From positions 186,001 to 250,000 of the forward strand of contig NZ_JAJSAR010000003.1 in NCBI RefSeq assembly GCF_021729085.1: a stretch of 64,000 nucleotides of DNA, written 5' to 3'. Positions within the stretch are counted from its first letter, which is position 1; each line of letters begins with the position of its first letter. This DNA is from Pseudohongiella sp. O18 (GTDB lineage Bacteria; Pseudomonadota; Gammaproteobacteria; Pseudomonadales; Pseudohongiellaceae). The position numbers and the translations under genes were made by a program. The notes under the pieces were generated by a model. It searched no databases. It saw only the letters and a program-made list of their open reading frames with translations, and was not told the origin of the DNA. Positions 1 to 8,007 of the stretch are shown piece by piece.

Positions 1-498
1 GCGATTGAAGAGGAAGAGATTCCAGACAATGTCAGTACCGGCAAGGCGCTGGGGTTCCTGTTGCTGGGGCTGGCACTGCTGATTGTCAGTGCCGAATATC
101 TGGTTGACGCCTCCATTGAAATCGCCGCCATTCTCGGTGTCACTTCCGGCATTATCGGCCTGACGCTGGTCGCACTGGGTACCAGTCTTCCCGAGCTGGC
201 CGCGACCGTCACCTGTGCGCTGCGTGGACACCACGAACTGGCAGTTGGCAATATCATCGGCTCCAACATCCTCAATATCCTGGTTGTACTGCCATTCCCC
301 GGCCTGCTGGCCGCCGGGTATTTCGACAGCTCCCTGCTGACACGTGATTACGTTGCCATGATGGTACTGACCGCCCTGCTGGTCGCGCTGTGTTATCCGG
401 CCATCCGCGCCCGGCGCCAGCTGGGTCGCCTCAGCGGGCTGGCATTCATAATGCTTTACCTGGCATGGTTCGGCATAATGTATTATCAGATTCACTAG
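1..498 (+). CDS. Na+/Ca2+ exchanger, YrbG family, C-terminal part (5' end outside window)
   Basis: The frame is open from base 1, so this is the 3' part of a larger gene. The visible 165 residues begin with an acidic cytoplasmic stretch (AIEEEEIP) followed by about five hydrophobic helices. They carry the second alpha-repeat signature of the cation/calcium exchanger superfamily: GTSLPEL, then GNIIGSNILN. The family exchanges Na+ (or K+) for Ca2+ across the inner membrane. Its position just upstream of kdsD matches the yrbG-kdsD order of E. coli. The gap to kdsD is 15 bp, so co-transcription is likely. The family is clear; the ion actually carried is not shown by the sequence. Confidence 0.85.
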   Translation, partial: AIEEEEIPDNVSTGKALGFLLLGLALLIVSAEYLVDASIEIAAILGVTSGIIGLTLVALGTSLPELAATVTCALRGHHELAVGNIIGSNILNILVVLPFPGLLAAGYFDSSLLTRDYVAMMVLTALLVALCYPAIRARRQLGRLSGLAFIMLYLAWFGIMYYQIH

Positions 499-513
499 AC
501 TGGCGAGAATTCC

Positions 514-1488
514 ATGGCCGACCCCCAATCACTGATCGACAGTGCGTTGCGCACTATTCGTATTGAACATGACGCGATCGCGGCACTTCTGCCGCGCATC
601 GACGAGGCTTTCGCACGCGCCTGCCAGATCATGCTCGACTGCGAAGGCCGAATTGTTGTCACCGGCATGGGCAAATCCGGCCACATCGCCCGCAAAATAG
701 CTGCCACCCTGTCCAGCACGGGCACTCCAGCCATGTTTGTGCACCCGGCGGAGGCCAGCCACGGCGATCTCGGCATGATTACCGGCAAGGACGTGCTGCT
801 GGCACTGTCGAATTCCGGCACCACCGAGGAGCTGGTAAACATCCTGCCGCTGATCAAACGCAAGGGTGTTCCCTTTATCAGTATGACCGGAAATCCTCAC
901 TCAAGTATGGCAACCACCGCTACCGTCAATATTGATGCCAGCGTGACCAAGGAGGCCTGCCCGCTGGGACAGGCCCCGACCGCCAGTACGACCGTCGCAC
1001 TGGTTCTTGGCGACGCACTGGCGATGGCACTGCTGGAGGCCAAAGGGTTTACTGAAGAGGATTTTGCATTTTCACACCCGGGCGGTCGTCTGGGTCGACG
1101 CCTGTTGCTCAAAGTCAGGGATATCATGCACAGTGGTGACAGTATCCCCAGGGTCAAGGCTGGCACCCTGCTGAAGGACGCGCTGTTTGAAATAAGCAGC
1201 AAAGGGCTGGGTATGACCACGGTTGTTGACGACAGTGGCAGGCTGCAGGGGGTTTTTACCGATGGCGACCTGCGACGGACCCTGGATGCCGGCAAGGACA
1301 TTACCCGCACCCTTATCACCGATGTCATGTCCGTTAACGGCAAAACTGTGTCCGTGGATGCCATGGCTACTGAAGCTGCCAGACTGATGGAAGAGAACCG
1401 AATCTATACACTGGTGGTGCTGGATGACAATCAACAGTTGAGCGGCATCATTCGTATGCACGACCTGCTGCAGGCCAATGTGGTCTAG
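514..1488 (+). CDS. kdsD: Arabinose-5-phosphate isomerase (KdsD/KpsF/GutQ family)
   Basis: Interconverts D-ribulose 5-phosphate and D-arabinose 5-phosphate, the first step towards Kdo in the LPS inner core. 324 aa, the normal length. An SIS sugar-isomerase domain covers about residues 35-180, with GMGKSGHIARKIA near residue 51 and the SNSGTTEE phosphate-binding loop. SHPGGRLGRRL follows near 188, and then two CBS domains (about 205-262 and 270-324). The ATG follows GGCGAG by a short gap. kdsC starts 8 bp downstream, so the first and third steps of Kdo synthesis are encoded together, directly ahead of the LPS transport genes. This genomic position favours the LPS isozyme over GutQ or KpsF. Confidence 0.95.
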   Translation: MADPQSLIDSALRTIRIEHDAIAALLPRIDEAFARACQIMLDCEGRIVVTGMGKSGHIARKIAATLSSTGTPAMFVHPAEASHGDLGMITGKDVLLALSNSGTTEELVNILPLIKRKGVPFISMTGNPHSSMATTATVNIDASVTKEACPLGQAPTASTTVALVLGDALAMALLEAKGFTEEDFAFSHPGGRLGRRLLLKVRDIMHSGDSIPRVKAGTLLKDALFEISSKGLGMTTVVDDSGRLQGVFTDGDLRRTLDAGKDITRTLITDVMSVNGKTVSVDAMATEAARLMEENRIYTLVVLDDNQQLSGIIRMHDLLQANVV

Positions 1489-1496
1489 GAGTACCG

Positions 1497-2051
1497 ATGA
1501 AGTTTCTGACCGACTCTGCCGATGCCACTCGCCGCGCAGCCAGCATATCGCTGCTGTTGCTTGATGTGGACGGCATCCTGACCAATGGCCAGCTTTACTT
1601 TGGCGATCAGGGCGAGATTTTCAAAGCATTCAATACGCTGGACGGCCATGGCATAAAGCTGTTGCAGGCCAATGGTATTCGTGTCGGCATCGTATCCGGC
1701 CGCCACTCGCAGGCCCTTTCCACACGCGCCAGCGCTTTGGGCATCACCCTGATCAAAAGCGGACGCGAAGACAAGCTGACTGCCACTCGCGAGCTCTTGT
1801 CAGATCACCCCTGTGACTTTGAACACATTGCTTTCATGGGTGACGACCTGCCCGACCTGCCGGTCATGATGCGCTGCGGACTGGCAATTACTGTCCCCAA
1901 TGCACATCCCAGCATTATCGAACGCGCGCACCTTTGCACAGACGGCGGCGGCGGCACCGGTGCAGTTCGCGAGGTAGCGGACTTTCTGCTTCAGGCGGCA
2001 GGCAAGTATGACGCGATCATCGCTGCCTGCGAGAGCGGACAGGATTCCTGA
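1497..2051 (+). CDS. kdsC: 3-deoxy-D-manno-octulosonate 8-phosphate phosphatase
   Basis: HAD-family phosphatase that removes phosphate from Kdo-8-P to give Kdo. 184 aa, typical of the cap-less KdsC tetramer. The nucleophile motif LLDVDGILTNG places the catalytic aspartates at residues 23 and 25. The later HAD motifs are VSGRHS (motif II), the lysine of SGREDKL, and GDDLPDLPVM (motif III/IV). A GGAG ribosome site lies 5 nt before the ATG. The stop codon overlaps the lptC start by one base (TGATG), so the two are translationally coupled. Confidence 0.96.
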   Translation: MKFLTDSADATRRAASISLLLLDVDGILTNGQLYFGDQGEIFKAFNTLDGHGIKLLQANGIRVGIVSGRHSQALSTRASALGITLIKSGREDKLTATRELLSDHPCDFEHIAFMGDDLPDLPVMMRCGLAITVPNAHPSIIERAHLCTDGGGGTGAVREVADFLLQAAGKYDAIIAACESGQDS

Positions 2052-2674
2052 TGCGTGCGCTGCGATACCTGATAAATCGACTGATTTCATTGCGCCTGAA
2101 AGGCTGGCTGGTGGCGCTGGCCCCAGCCGTTCTGCTGGCATGGCTGATGACTGGCGATCTGGATGTTTCCAATCCCGACCAGAGCAGCTCTCAGGTGCAA
2201 CTGCCTTCGGGCGAACAGTACGAGGGATTCGGCCGTGACATTCACAGCCGTGTATACAATGACAGCGGCGAGCTGGAGTACACGATCGGAGCAGAAGCCC
2301 AACGCCTGTACACAGACGAGGTGACAGAGCTCGATTACCCTATGATCCGCATGTTTCAGCAGGGCCAGGAACGCTGGAATATATCCGCGGTATCAGGCAG
2401 AATTCGAGCCTCGTCGGGCGGCGATATTCAGGAACTGGAACTTCGGGACTCAGTTCAGGTGCGCCACCAGATGGGTGCCGATGATGCCATACAGGTGCAG
2501 ACTGCCTGGCTGATCGTCGAACCGCAGGCCGAGCGGCTGTATACCGACGCGCAGGTACTGATCAACGGCAATCGCATCGAACAGCGTTCTATGGGCCTGC
2601 GGGCCAATTTCTCACTTGATTCACTGGAATTTTTATCAGATGTCGAAGGACGTTTTACAGACATATCACCGTAA
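2051..2674 (+). CDS. lptC: LPS export ABC transporter periplasmic protein LptC
   Basis: Bitopic inner-membrane component of the Lpt machine. It receives LPS from LptB2FG and passes it to LptA through a beta-jellyroll. 207 aa. One N-terminal transmembrane helix (around residues 18-34, LVALAPAVLLAWLM) is followed by a periplasmic domain rich in beta-strand pattern. It has the usual LptC features, with FGRDIHSRVYN-type early strands and a VEPQAERLYTDAQV segment. The C-terminus overlaps the start of lptA. Identification rests on topology plus position between kdsC and lptA/lptB, which is unambiguous. Confidence 0.9.
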   Translation: MRALRYLINRLISLRLKGWLVALAPAVLLAWLMTGDLDVSNPDQSSSQVQLPSGEQYEGFGRDIHSRVYNDSGELEYTIGAEAQRLYTDEVTELDYPMIRMFQQGQERWNISAVSGRIRASSGGDIQELELRDSVQVRHQMGADDAIQVQTAWLIVEPQAERLYTDAQVLINGNRIEQRSMGLRANFSLDSLEFLSDVEGRFTDISP

Positions 2675-3251
2675 ACAGGCACGCCAGTCGCGACTGCCTG
2701 CTGTGCTTTCCAGCGTGAAAGCACTGTCCTTTGGCGTGTGCCTCACACTTATGCTGCCTGCATTTTCGGCCATGGCACCCACTGACAGTGGTGAAGACAT
2801 CCGATACCACTCTGATGGCGGTGGCAGTATCGAAACCGAAGGGAATGTCAGAACCACCACCCTGCGCGAGAACGTTCGCATCCAGCAGGGCATGGTGACG
2901 ATCTTCGGCAACACAGCCAGTCTGATACAGAACACTCAAACCGGTGAGCTGATTCGCGTCACCGTGGCCGGGGAACCCGCGCGCTTCACGCGTGAAGCAC
3001 CACTGGCGTCGGAGACGATCACCGGTAGCAGTGACACCATCATCTATTACAACGAGCCAGGCGCCACGGTCGAGACGCTGCTGTCCGTGGTGGAATTTGT
3101 GGGCGACGCCAGCTTTACCCGCGGCGGGACGGCGCTGGAGTGCTCGGAAATCAAACATGTCATTGAAACAGCGGCAACGGACTCACCCGGCCCCTGCAGC
3201 GGCGTGTTTGCACCCGATGAAACATCTGACGACGATTCGGCGGGCAACTGA
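2640..3251 (+). CDS. lptA: LPS transport periplasmic protein LptA
   Basis: Periplasmic bridge protein whose jellyroll units stack head to tail to carry LPS from LptC to LptD. From the ATG at 2640 the product is 203 aa; a TTG 24 bp upstream would only add eight residues lying inside lptC. The N-terminus has basic residues and a hydrophobic core ending near AFSAMA, consistent with a rather long signal peptide. The mature part contains OstA-type repeats ([27 protein letters not shown]). It overlaps lptC by 35 bp upstream and lptB by one base (TGATG) downstream. Start choice is moderately certain. Confidence 0.9.
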   Translation: MSKDVLQTYHRKQARQSRLPAVLSSVKALSFGVCLTLMLPAFSAMAPTDSGEDIRYHSDGGGSIETEGNVRTTTLRENVRIQQGMVTIFGNTASLIQNTQTGELIRVTVAGEPARFTREAPLASETITGSSDTIIYYNEPGATVETLLSVVEFVGDASFTRGGTALECSEIKHVIETAATDSPGPCSGVFAPDETSDDDSAGN

Positions 3252-3976
3252 TGGATCTGCTGAGCGCCAGCCATCTAGCCAAGTCCTACAAGGGTCGCCA
3301 GGTTGTCCGGGATGTATCCCTGACTGTAAACAGCGGTCAGATTGTTGGTCTGCTTGGCCCCAATGGTGCAGGCAAGACTACATGTTTTTACATGATCGTG
3401 GGCCTGGTAAATGCCGATAAAGGAAGGATCAGCATCAATGATCAGGACCTGACCGGGCTGCCCATTTTTGCCAGAGCGCGCCTGGGGCTGGGTTATCTCC
3501 CTCAGGACTCCTCCATTTTTCGCAACCTGACGGTGGCCGATAACATCATGGCCATTCTGGAAACACGCAAGGAACTGAGCGCCCAGCAGCGCGCAGAAAA
3601 GCTGGAAAGCCTGATTCAGGAATTCCACATCAATCACATTCGCGACAATAAGGGCATGAGCCTGTCCGGCGGTGAGCGCCGCAGGACTGAAATTGCCCGG
3701 GCGCTGGCTACCGACCCACGCTTCATCCTGCTGGATGAGCCATTTGCCGGTGTTGACCCCATATCGGTCAGTGACATCAAGTCCATTATTCAACACCTGA
3801 AGGATCGTGGCATCGGTGTGCTGTTGACTGACCACAACGTTCGTGAAACGCTGGACATCTGTGAGAAAGCTTATATTGTCAGCGATGGTGGCATTATTGC
3901 CGAGGGTGACGCCCAACAGATACTTGCCAACCAGCGTGTGCGCGATGTGTACCTGGGCAAGAATTTCCAGATCTGA
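3251..3976 (+). CDS. lptB: LPS export ABC transporter ATP-binding protein LptB
   Basis: Cytoplasmic ATPase that drives LPS extraction with LptF and LptG (not in this window). 241 aa, standard. Walker [10 protein letters not shown] is near residue 36, the Q-loop is in GYLPQDSS, the ABC signature is LSGGERRR, Walker B with catalytic Glu is [13 protein letters not shown], and the H-loop is in TDHNVRET. The ATG overlaps the lptA stop by one base. It is the last gene of the tightly packed kdsD-lptB run; a 130-bp gap then precedes rpoN. Confidence 0.97.
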   Translation: MDLLSASHLAKSYKGRQVVRDVSLTVNSGQIVGLLGPNGAGKTTCFYMIVGLVNADKGRISINDQDLTGLPIFARARLGLGYLPQDSSIFRNLTVADNIMAILETRKELSAQQRAEKLESLIQEFHINHIRDNKGMSLSGGERRRTEIARALATDPRFILLDEPFAGVDPISVSDIKSIIQHLKDRGIGVLLTDHNVRETLDICEKAYIVSDGGIIAEGDAQQILANQRVRDVYLGKNFQI

Positions 3977-4106
3977 CCATCAAATGTCGTGACAAAATCT
4001 TGAAAATCCCACTCAATATCGGCATGATGTTTGCTTTAATTAACCGGCCCACATCTGGCCCAGTAATTCACGAGACCGAACCCGTTCTAGCGATGCGCCT
4101 GATGTC

Positions 4107-5657
4107 ATGAAGATTTCGCTCCAGCTCAAACTCGGTCAACAGCTGACCATGACCCCCCAGCTGCAACAGGCAATTCGCCTGCTGCAACTGTCGACGCTTG
4201 ACCTTCAGAACGAGATTCACGAGGCACTGGAATCAAATCCAATGCTGGAGGTAGATGAGTCTCCCGACAGCGATAGCAGCGATCGTTACGAGAACAGCGA
4301 TAACACTGATAAGGCCAATGGTGCTGATGAAGCAACCGACTCACGCACCTACGAGGAGCGCCAGAACGCCTTCGACGAGGTCACTGCGGCCACACCTTCC
4401 AATACCGACAGCGATACTGGCGAAGCCGGCTGGGAGGAACACATTCCCGAGCAGCTTTCTGTGGATACCAACTGGGATGATATTTACCAGACCACCTACT
4501 CCACGGGCAGCCCGATGGCAGACACGGATGATTTCGAATCACGTGACTCCGCCTCAGAAACTCTGCAGGACCACCTCAACTGGCAATTGAACCTTACCAA
4601 CATGTCGGATACCGACCGGCTGATTGGCATGGCAATCATTGATGCCATTGATGCCAACGGCCAGCTGTCGCTGAGCGTTGAGGCCATTCACGAAGGCCTG
4701 ATGGATGATATCGAAGAGCTGGAAGAGGATGAGGTACTCGCCGTATTGCATCGCATTCAGCAGTTCGACCCGGTGGGGGTCGCCTACCGCGACCTGTCGG
4801 AATGCCTTTTGATCCAGTTAAATCAGGTCCCGTCCGAACTCGAGACCGATCCCGTGCGGCACGCCAAGATACTGGTGCGGGACTACCTGGCCCTGTTGGG
4901 CAATCGGGACTACGCCCAGATCATGCGGCTCACACGCTTGAAAGAGCCGGAGCTGCGCGATGCGATTGCCATCATCGAAAAACTTAATCCACGTCCGGGC
5001 GCCGATATCGCACCATCCAGCGCCACCTACGTTATCCCTGATGTGATTGTCAGCAAAGACACCCGCAGCGGGCGCTGGCGTGTCGAGCTCAATCCGGAAA
5101 CAGCGCCCAAGCTGCGTATCAACGCCGATTACGCAGCGCTGGTCAAACGTTCCGATAACAGCTCCGACAACAACTATCTGCGCGACAACCTGCAGGAGGC
5201 ACGCTGGTTCCTCAAGAGCCTGCAAAGTCGTAACGAGACACTGCTGAAAGTAGCCTCGCGCATTGTCGAGCATCAGCAGGGTTTCCTGGAGCAGGGCGAA
5301 GAGGCCATGAAACCGCTGGTCCTGCATGACATTGCCGAAGCAGTAGAGATGCATGAATCAACCATCTCCCGGGTAACCACTCAAAAATACATGCACACGC
5401 CGCGCGGGATATTCGAGCTCAAGTACTTTTTCTCCAGTCACGTCAGTACCGCTGGCGGAGGCGAATGCTCATCAACCGCGATACGCGCACTGATCAAAAA
5501 GCTGGTTGCTGGCGAAAACCCGCGCAAACCACTCAGCGACAGCAAAATCACTCAGTTGCTGGAAGACCAGGGCATTAATGTCGCCCGCCGGACAATCGCC
5601 AAATATCGCGAATCCCTGTCCATCCCCCCTTCCAATGAACGCAAGCGGCTGGTCTGA
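4107..5657 (+). CDS. rpoN: RNA polymerase sigma-54 factor RpoN
   Basis: Alternative sigma factor for -24/-12 promoters that need AAA+ activators. 516 aa, slightly longer than the E. coli protein (477) because of a long acidic linker at about residues 50-135 ([15 protein letters not shown] and following). Region I is the classical Gln/Leu-rich start ([23 protein letters not shown] without a break). The core-binding and HTH regions follow. The RpoN box is [10 protein letters not shown] at 493-502, one conservative V-to-I change from the usual form. A candidate client, the promoter at 27832, lies in this same window and its likely activator is CbrB. Confidence 0.97.
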   Translation: MKISLQLKLGQQLTMTPQLQQAIRLLQLSTLDLQNEIHEALESNPMLEVDESPDSDSSDRYENSDNTDKANGADEATDSRTYEERQNAFDEVTAATPSNTDSDTGEAGWEEHIPEQLSVDTNWDDIYQTTYSTGSPMADTDDFESRDSASETLQDHLNWQLNLTNMSDTDRLIGMAIIDAIDANGQLSLSVEAIHEGLMDDIEELEEDEVLAVLHRIQQFDPVGVAYRDLSECLLIQLNQVPSELETDPVRHAKILVRDYLALLGNRDYAQIMRLTRLKEPELRDAIAIIEKLNPRPGADIAPSSATYVIPDVIVSKDTRSGRWRVELNPETAPKLRINADYAALVKRSDNSSDNNYLRDNLQEARWFLKSLQSRNETLLKVASRIVEHQQGFLEQGEEAMKPLVLHDIAEAVEMHESTISRVTTQKYMHTPRGIFELKYFFSSHVSTAGGGECSSTAIRALIKKLVAGENPRKPLSDSKITQLLEDQGINVARRTIAKYRESLSIPPSNERKRLV

Positions 5658-5683
5658 CACCTTGCCAGTCCGCTCGGCGCACG

Positions 5684-5712
5684 TTGCCAGCGCCTGCCCA
5701 AGGCACTAGAAT
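5684..5712 (+). promoter_or_regulatory. Putative sigma-70 promoter for ptsN
   Basis: TTGCCA at 5684-5689 and TAGAAT at 5707-5712 are separated by exactly 17 bp, giving a predicted start near 5719, about 20 nt before the ptsN ATG. It lies in the 82-bp rpoN-ptsN gap where hpf is found in E. coli. It suggests ptsN-rapZ-npr can be transcribed independently of rpoN. Confidence 0.45.
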
Positions 5713-5739
5713 GGCGGCTCTGGAAAACAGGACACAGCA

Positions 5740-6207
5740 ATGCAATTAAGCAGCATACTTACCCCGGAACGCGCCCTGTGCAACCTGCCGGGTGTCAGTA
5801 AGAAACGATTTCTGACCACGATCAGTGAAACCATCGCAGAAACCACGCCCAACCTGTCGGCTGACGCTATCTACACCGCATTGCTGGCACGTGAGCAGTT
5901 GGGCAGCACCGGTATTGGCAATGGTATTGCCATTCCCCACTGTCGCGTTTCCGAATGCACAACAATCACCGGTACCCTGGTAAAGCTGGATGAGGGCATC
6001 GATTTCGATGCCGTCGATTCACAACAGGTCGATCTGCTTTTTGTACTGATCGTGCCGGCCGAGGAAACCGATGAACATCTGCGCGTGCTTAGCGCACTGG
6101 CACGCCTGTTCCATCAGGATGAATTCTGTCAGGCTCTGCGGGGCGCTCGCAGCAATCAGGAACTGTACGACATCGCCGTACGATTTGATCAGGAACAACA
6201 GGCTTAA
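5740..6207 (+). CDS. ptsN: Nitrogen PTS EIIA component PtsN (EIIA-Ntr)
   Basis: Regulatory EIIA protein of the nitrogen phosphotransferase system. It takes phosphate from NPr and regulates by protein contact rather than by sugar transport. 155 aa, normal. The phosphoacceptor histidine is H67 in GIAIPHCRV, within the PTS EIIA type-2 domain. The C-terminal LLFVLIVPAEETDEHL segment is characteristic. It is followed after 47 bp by rapZ and then npr, so the phosphorelay donor and acceptor are in one cluster. PtsP (EI-Ntr) is not in the window. Confidence 0.95.
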   Translation: MQLSSILTPERALCNLPGVSKKRFLTTISETIAETTPNLSADAIYTALLAREQLGSTGIGNGIAIPHCRVSECTTITGTLVKLDEGIDFDAVDSQQVDLLFVLIVPAEETDEHLRVLSALARLFHQDEFCQALRGARSNQELYDIAVRFDQEQQA

Positions 6208-6254
6208 GCCTGACAGTTGACTCAACGATTCATTGAAGCAGGCTGTGAGACGTC

Positions 6255-7136
6255 GTGAAACTCTTGATTATCAGTGGTCGCTCCGGCTCGGGAAAAAGTA
6301 CCGCCCTCAATATGCTCGAGGATCATGGTTATTACTGTATTGATAACCTGCCTGCCAGCCTGCTACAGGCATTTGTGTCGCGCATTTGCCGCGACACACC
6401 CGAACTGCCCCGCGTTGCTGTCAGTATTGACGCGCGCAATATTCCTGAAGACCTGAAGAACGTCCCGCAGATCCTGCACGAGCTGCAGCTGTCGGCGCTC
6501 AATATTGAAATCATTTTCCTTGATGCCAACAGCCCGACGCTGATCAAGCGATTCAGCGAAAGCCGCCGGCGTCACCCGCTTACCAGCAACACGGTTGGAT
6601 TGCGCGAGGCCATCATTCAGGAGCGCGAATTGCTGGAGCCCATTTCCGCTATGGCCGGGCTGTCGATCGACACCAGTACAATGTCGGTACATCAGCTGCG
6701 TGAAGTCGTTCGTTCACGAATTCTCGAAAAAAAGGATTCATCGCTGTCCGTGATGTTTGAATCATTTGGCTTCAAGAATGGTGTGCCGATTGATGCCGAC
6801 TTTGTATTTGACGCCAGGTGCCTGCCCAATCCGTATTGGGACAGCCAGCTGCGCCCTCTCAGTGGGCTGGATGCACCTGTCGCCGATTACCTGAGCAATG
6901 AGCCGGATGTGCAGGCACTGCTGCAGGATATTGAGGCATTTCTGGATCGGTGGCTGCCACGCTTTGAAGCCAGCAATCGCAGCTATATGACTGTTGCAAT
7001 CGGCTGCACAGGCGGCCAGCACCGATCTGTATTCCTGTGTGAACAGCTGAAACTGGCTTTTGCCGACAAGATCAACAATCTGCAGGTTCTCCATCGAGAG
7101 CTGCGACGACGTCAGGACAACACCAACGCAACATGA
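6255..7136 (+). CDS. rapZ: RNase adapter / nucleotide-binding protein RapZ
   Basis: In E. coli RapZ binds GlmZ sRNA, delivers it to RNase E and so controls GlmS and amino-sugar supply. 293 aa with a GTG start. Walker A GRSGSGKS is at residues 8-15, followed by YYCIDNLP, as in the whole family. The C-terminal RNA-binding half has GCTGGQHRSVFLCEQL, with the conserved Cys/His pair. The stop overlaps the npr ATG by four bases (ATGA). No GlmZ-like RNA was identified here, so the client in this organism is unknown. Confidence 0.95.
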   Translation: MKLLIISGRSGSGKSTALNMLEDHGYYCIDNLPASLLQAFVSRICRDTPELPRVAVSIDARNIPEDLKNVPQILHELQLSALNIEIIFLDANSPTLIKRFSESRRRHPLTSNTVGLREAIIQERELLEPISAMAGLSIDTSTMSVHQLREVVRSRILEKKDSSLSVMFESFGFKNGVPIDADFVFDARCLPNPYWDSQLRPLSGLDAPVADYLSNEPDVQALLQDIEAFLDRWLPRFEASNRSYMTVAIGCTGGQHRSVFLCEQLKLAFADKINNLQVLHRELRRRQDNTNAT

Positions 7137-7399
7137 TCGAATCGACCATCACTATCTGTAACAAGGCGGGTCTGCATGCCCGTGCCGCCTCCAAACTGGT
7201 TGGCGTCGTAAACAAGTACCAGAGCAAGGTGCACATCGGCAACGAAAAGCTTGTTGATGCACACAGCATTCTGTCATTGATGATGCTCGCTGCCGGCAAA
7301 GGCACCACATTGCGAATCGTGGTTGATGGCGATGACGAATCAGCGGCACTGGAAGACATCGTGGCGCTGGTAAACAACCGATTTGAAGAAGGCGAGTGA
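7133..7399 (+). CDS. Phosphocarrier protein NPr (HPr family)
   Basis: Small phosphocarrier of the nitrogen PTS (PtsO/NPr), passing phosphate from EI-Ntr to PtsN. 88 aa. The active-site motif NKAGLHARAASKLV puts the phosphorylated histidine at residue 15. The regulatory-serine region (AHSILSLMMLAAGKG) is present. It overlaps rapZ by 4 bp upstream and darP by 4 bp downstream, so the three genes look translationally coupled. The position after rapZ distinguishes it from a carbohydrate-PTS HPr. Confidence 0.94.
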   Translation: MIESTITICNKAGLHARAASKLVGVVNKYQSKVHIGNEKLVDAHSILSLMMLAAGKGTTLRIVVDGDDESAALEDIVALVNNRFEEGE

Positions 7400-8007
7400 G
7401 CGATAGCGTGACTGATTACAACGAATCCCCCTGGGATGACGACAACGAGACAGAGAGCAAGACCCGCCGCAAGCAGCGCATGACCGAGCTGCAGAAAATG
7501 GGTGCGGAACTGATGACTCTGAACAAGCGCCAACTGGATCTTATTGATCTGCCCGAGAATCTGTTGTCGGCTATGCGAGAATACCAGCGCCTGCCTAACC
7601 GCCACGAAGCCAAACGCCGACAGATGCAGTTCATTGGCAAACTGATGCGTGCCGCCGACCACGATGCTATCCGTGAAGCACTGGACAAACTGCGTGCGCC
7701 TGATCGTCAGGAAATGCGCCGGGCCCAACAGATTGAAGCCTGGGGCGAGCGTTTGCTGCAGGGCGACGATGAGACGGTCGAGGCATTTCTGGCTGAATGG
7801 CAGCATGCCGAACGTCAGCCGCTCAGGCAATTACTTAGAAATTGCACCGATGCTGGTGTGAAACCTTTGTCAACGTCTGAGGAAACTGGCTCCGCAAAGA
7901 CCGCGATGGAAAACACTCCGGAGGCAGACAGCTCCTCTCATGCGGTGGTCGCCGCAAGAAAAGCCCGCCGTCGCCTTTTCGACTACCTGGGTCAGGTCAT
8001 TGTCTGA
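7396..8007 (+). CDS. darP: Ribosome biogenesis factor DarP (YjgA/DUF615 family)
   Basis: Homologue of YjgA, which associates with late 50S ribosome precursors. 203 aa, longer than the usual 170-180 because of an inserted Ser/Thr-rich stretch near residues 155-180. Family features: KTRRKQRMTELQKMG near the N-terminus, LPENLLSAM, RHEAKRRQMQFIGKLMR, and the C-terminal ARKARRRLFDYL. The start is a GTG overlapping the npr stop (GTGA); a second GTG at 7408 is a weaker alternative. The last 11 bp overlap the convergent S9 peptidase gene. Confidence 0.88.
   Translation: MSDSVTDYNESPWDDDNETESKTRRKQRMTELQKMGAELMTLNKRQLDLIDLPENLLSAMREYQRLPNRHEAKRRQMQFIGKLMRAADHDAIREALDKLRAPDRQEMRRAQQIEAWGERLLQGDDETVEAFLAEWQHAERQPLRQLLRNCTDAGVKPLSTSEETGSAKTAMENTPEADSSSHAVVAARKARRRLFDYLGQVIV

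Noticed and set aside
3977-4106. Promoter for rpoN in the 130-bp gap after lptB
   Set aside because: TTGAAA near 4011 has no acceptable -10 at 16-18 bp; no element good enough to report was found.
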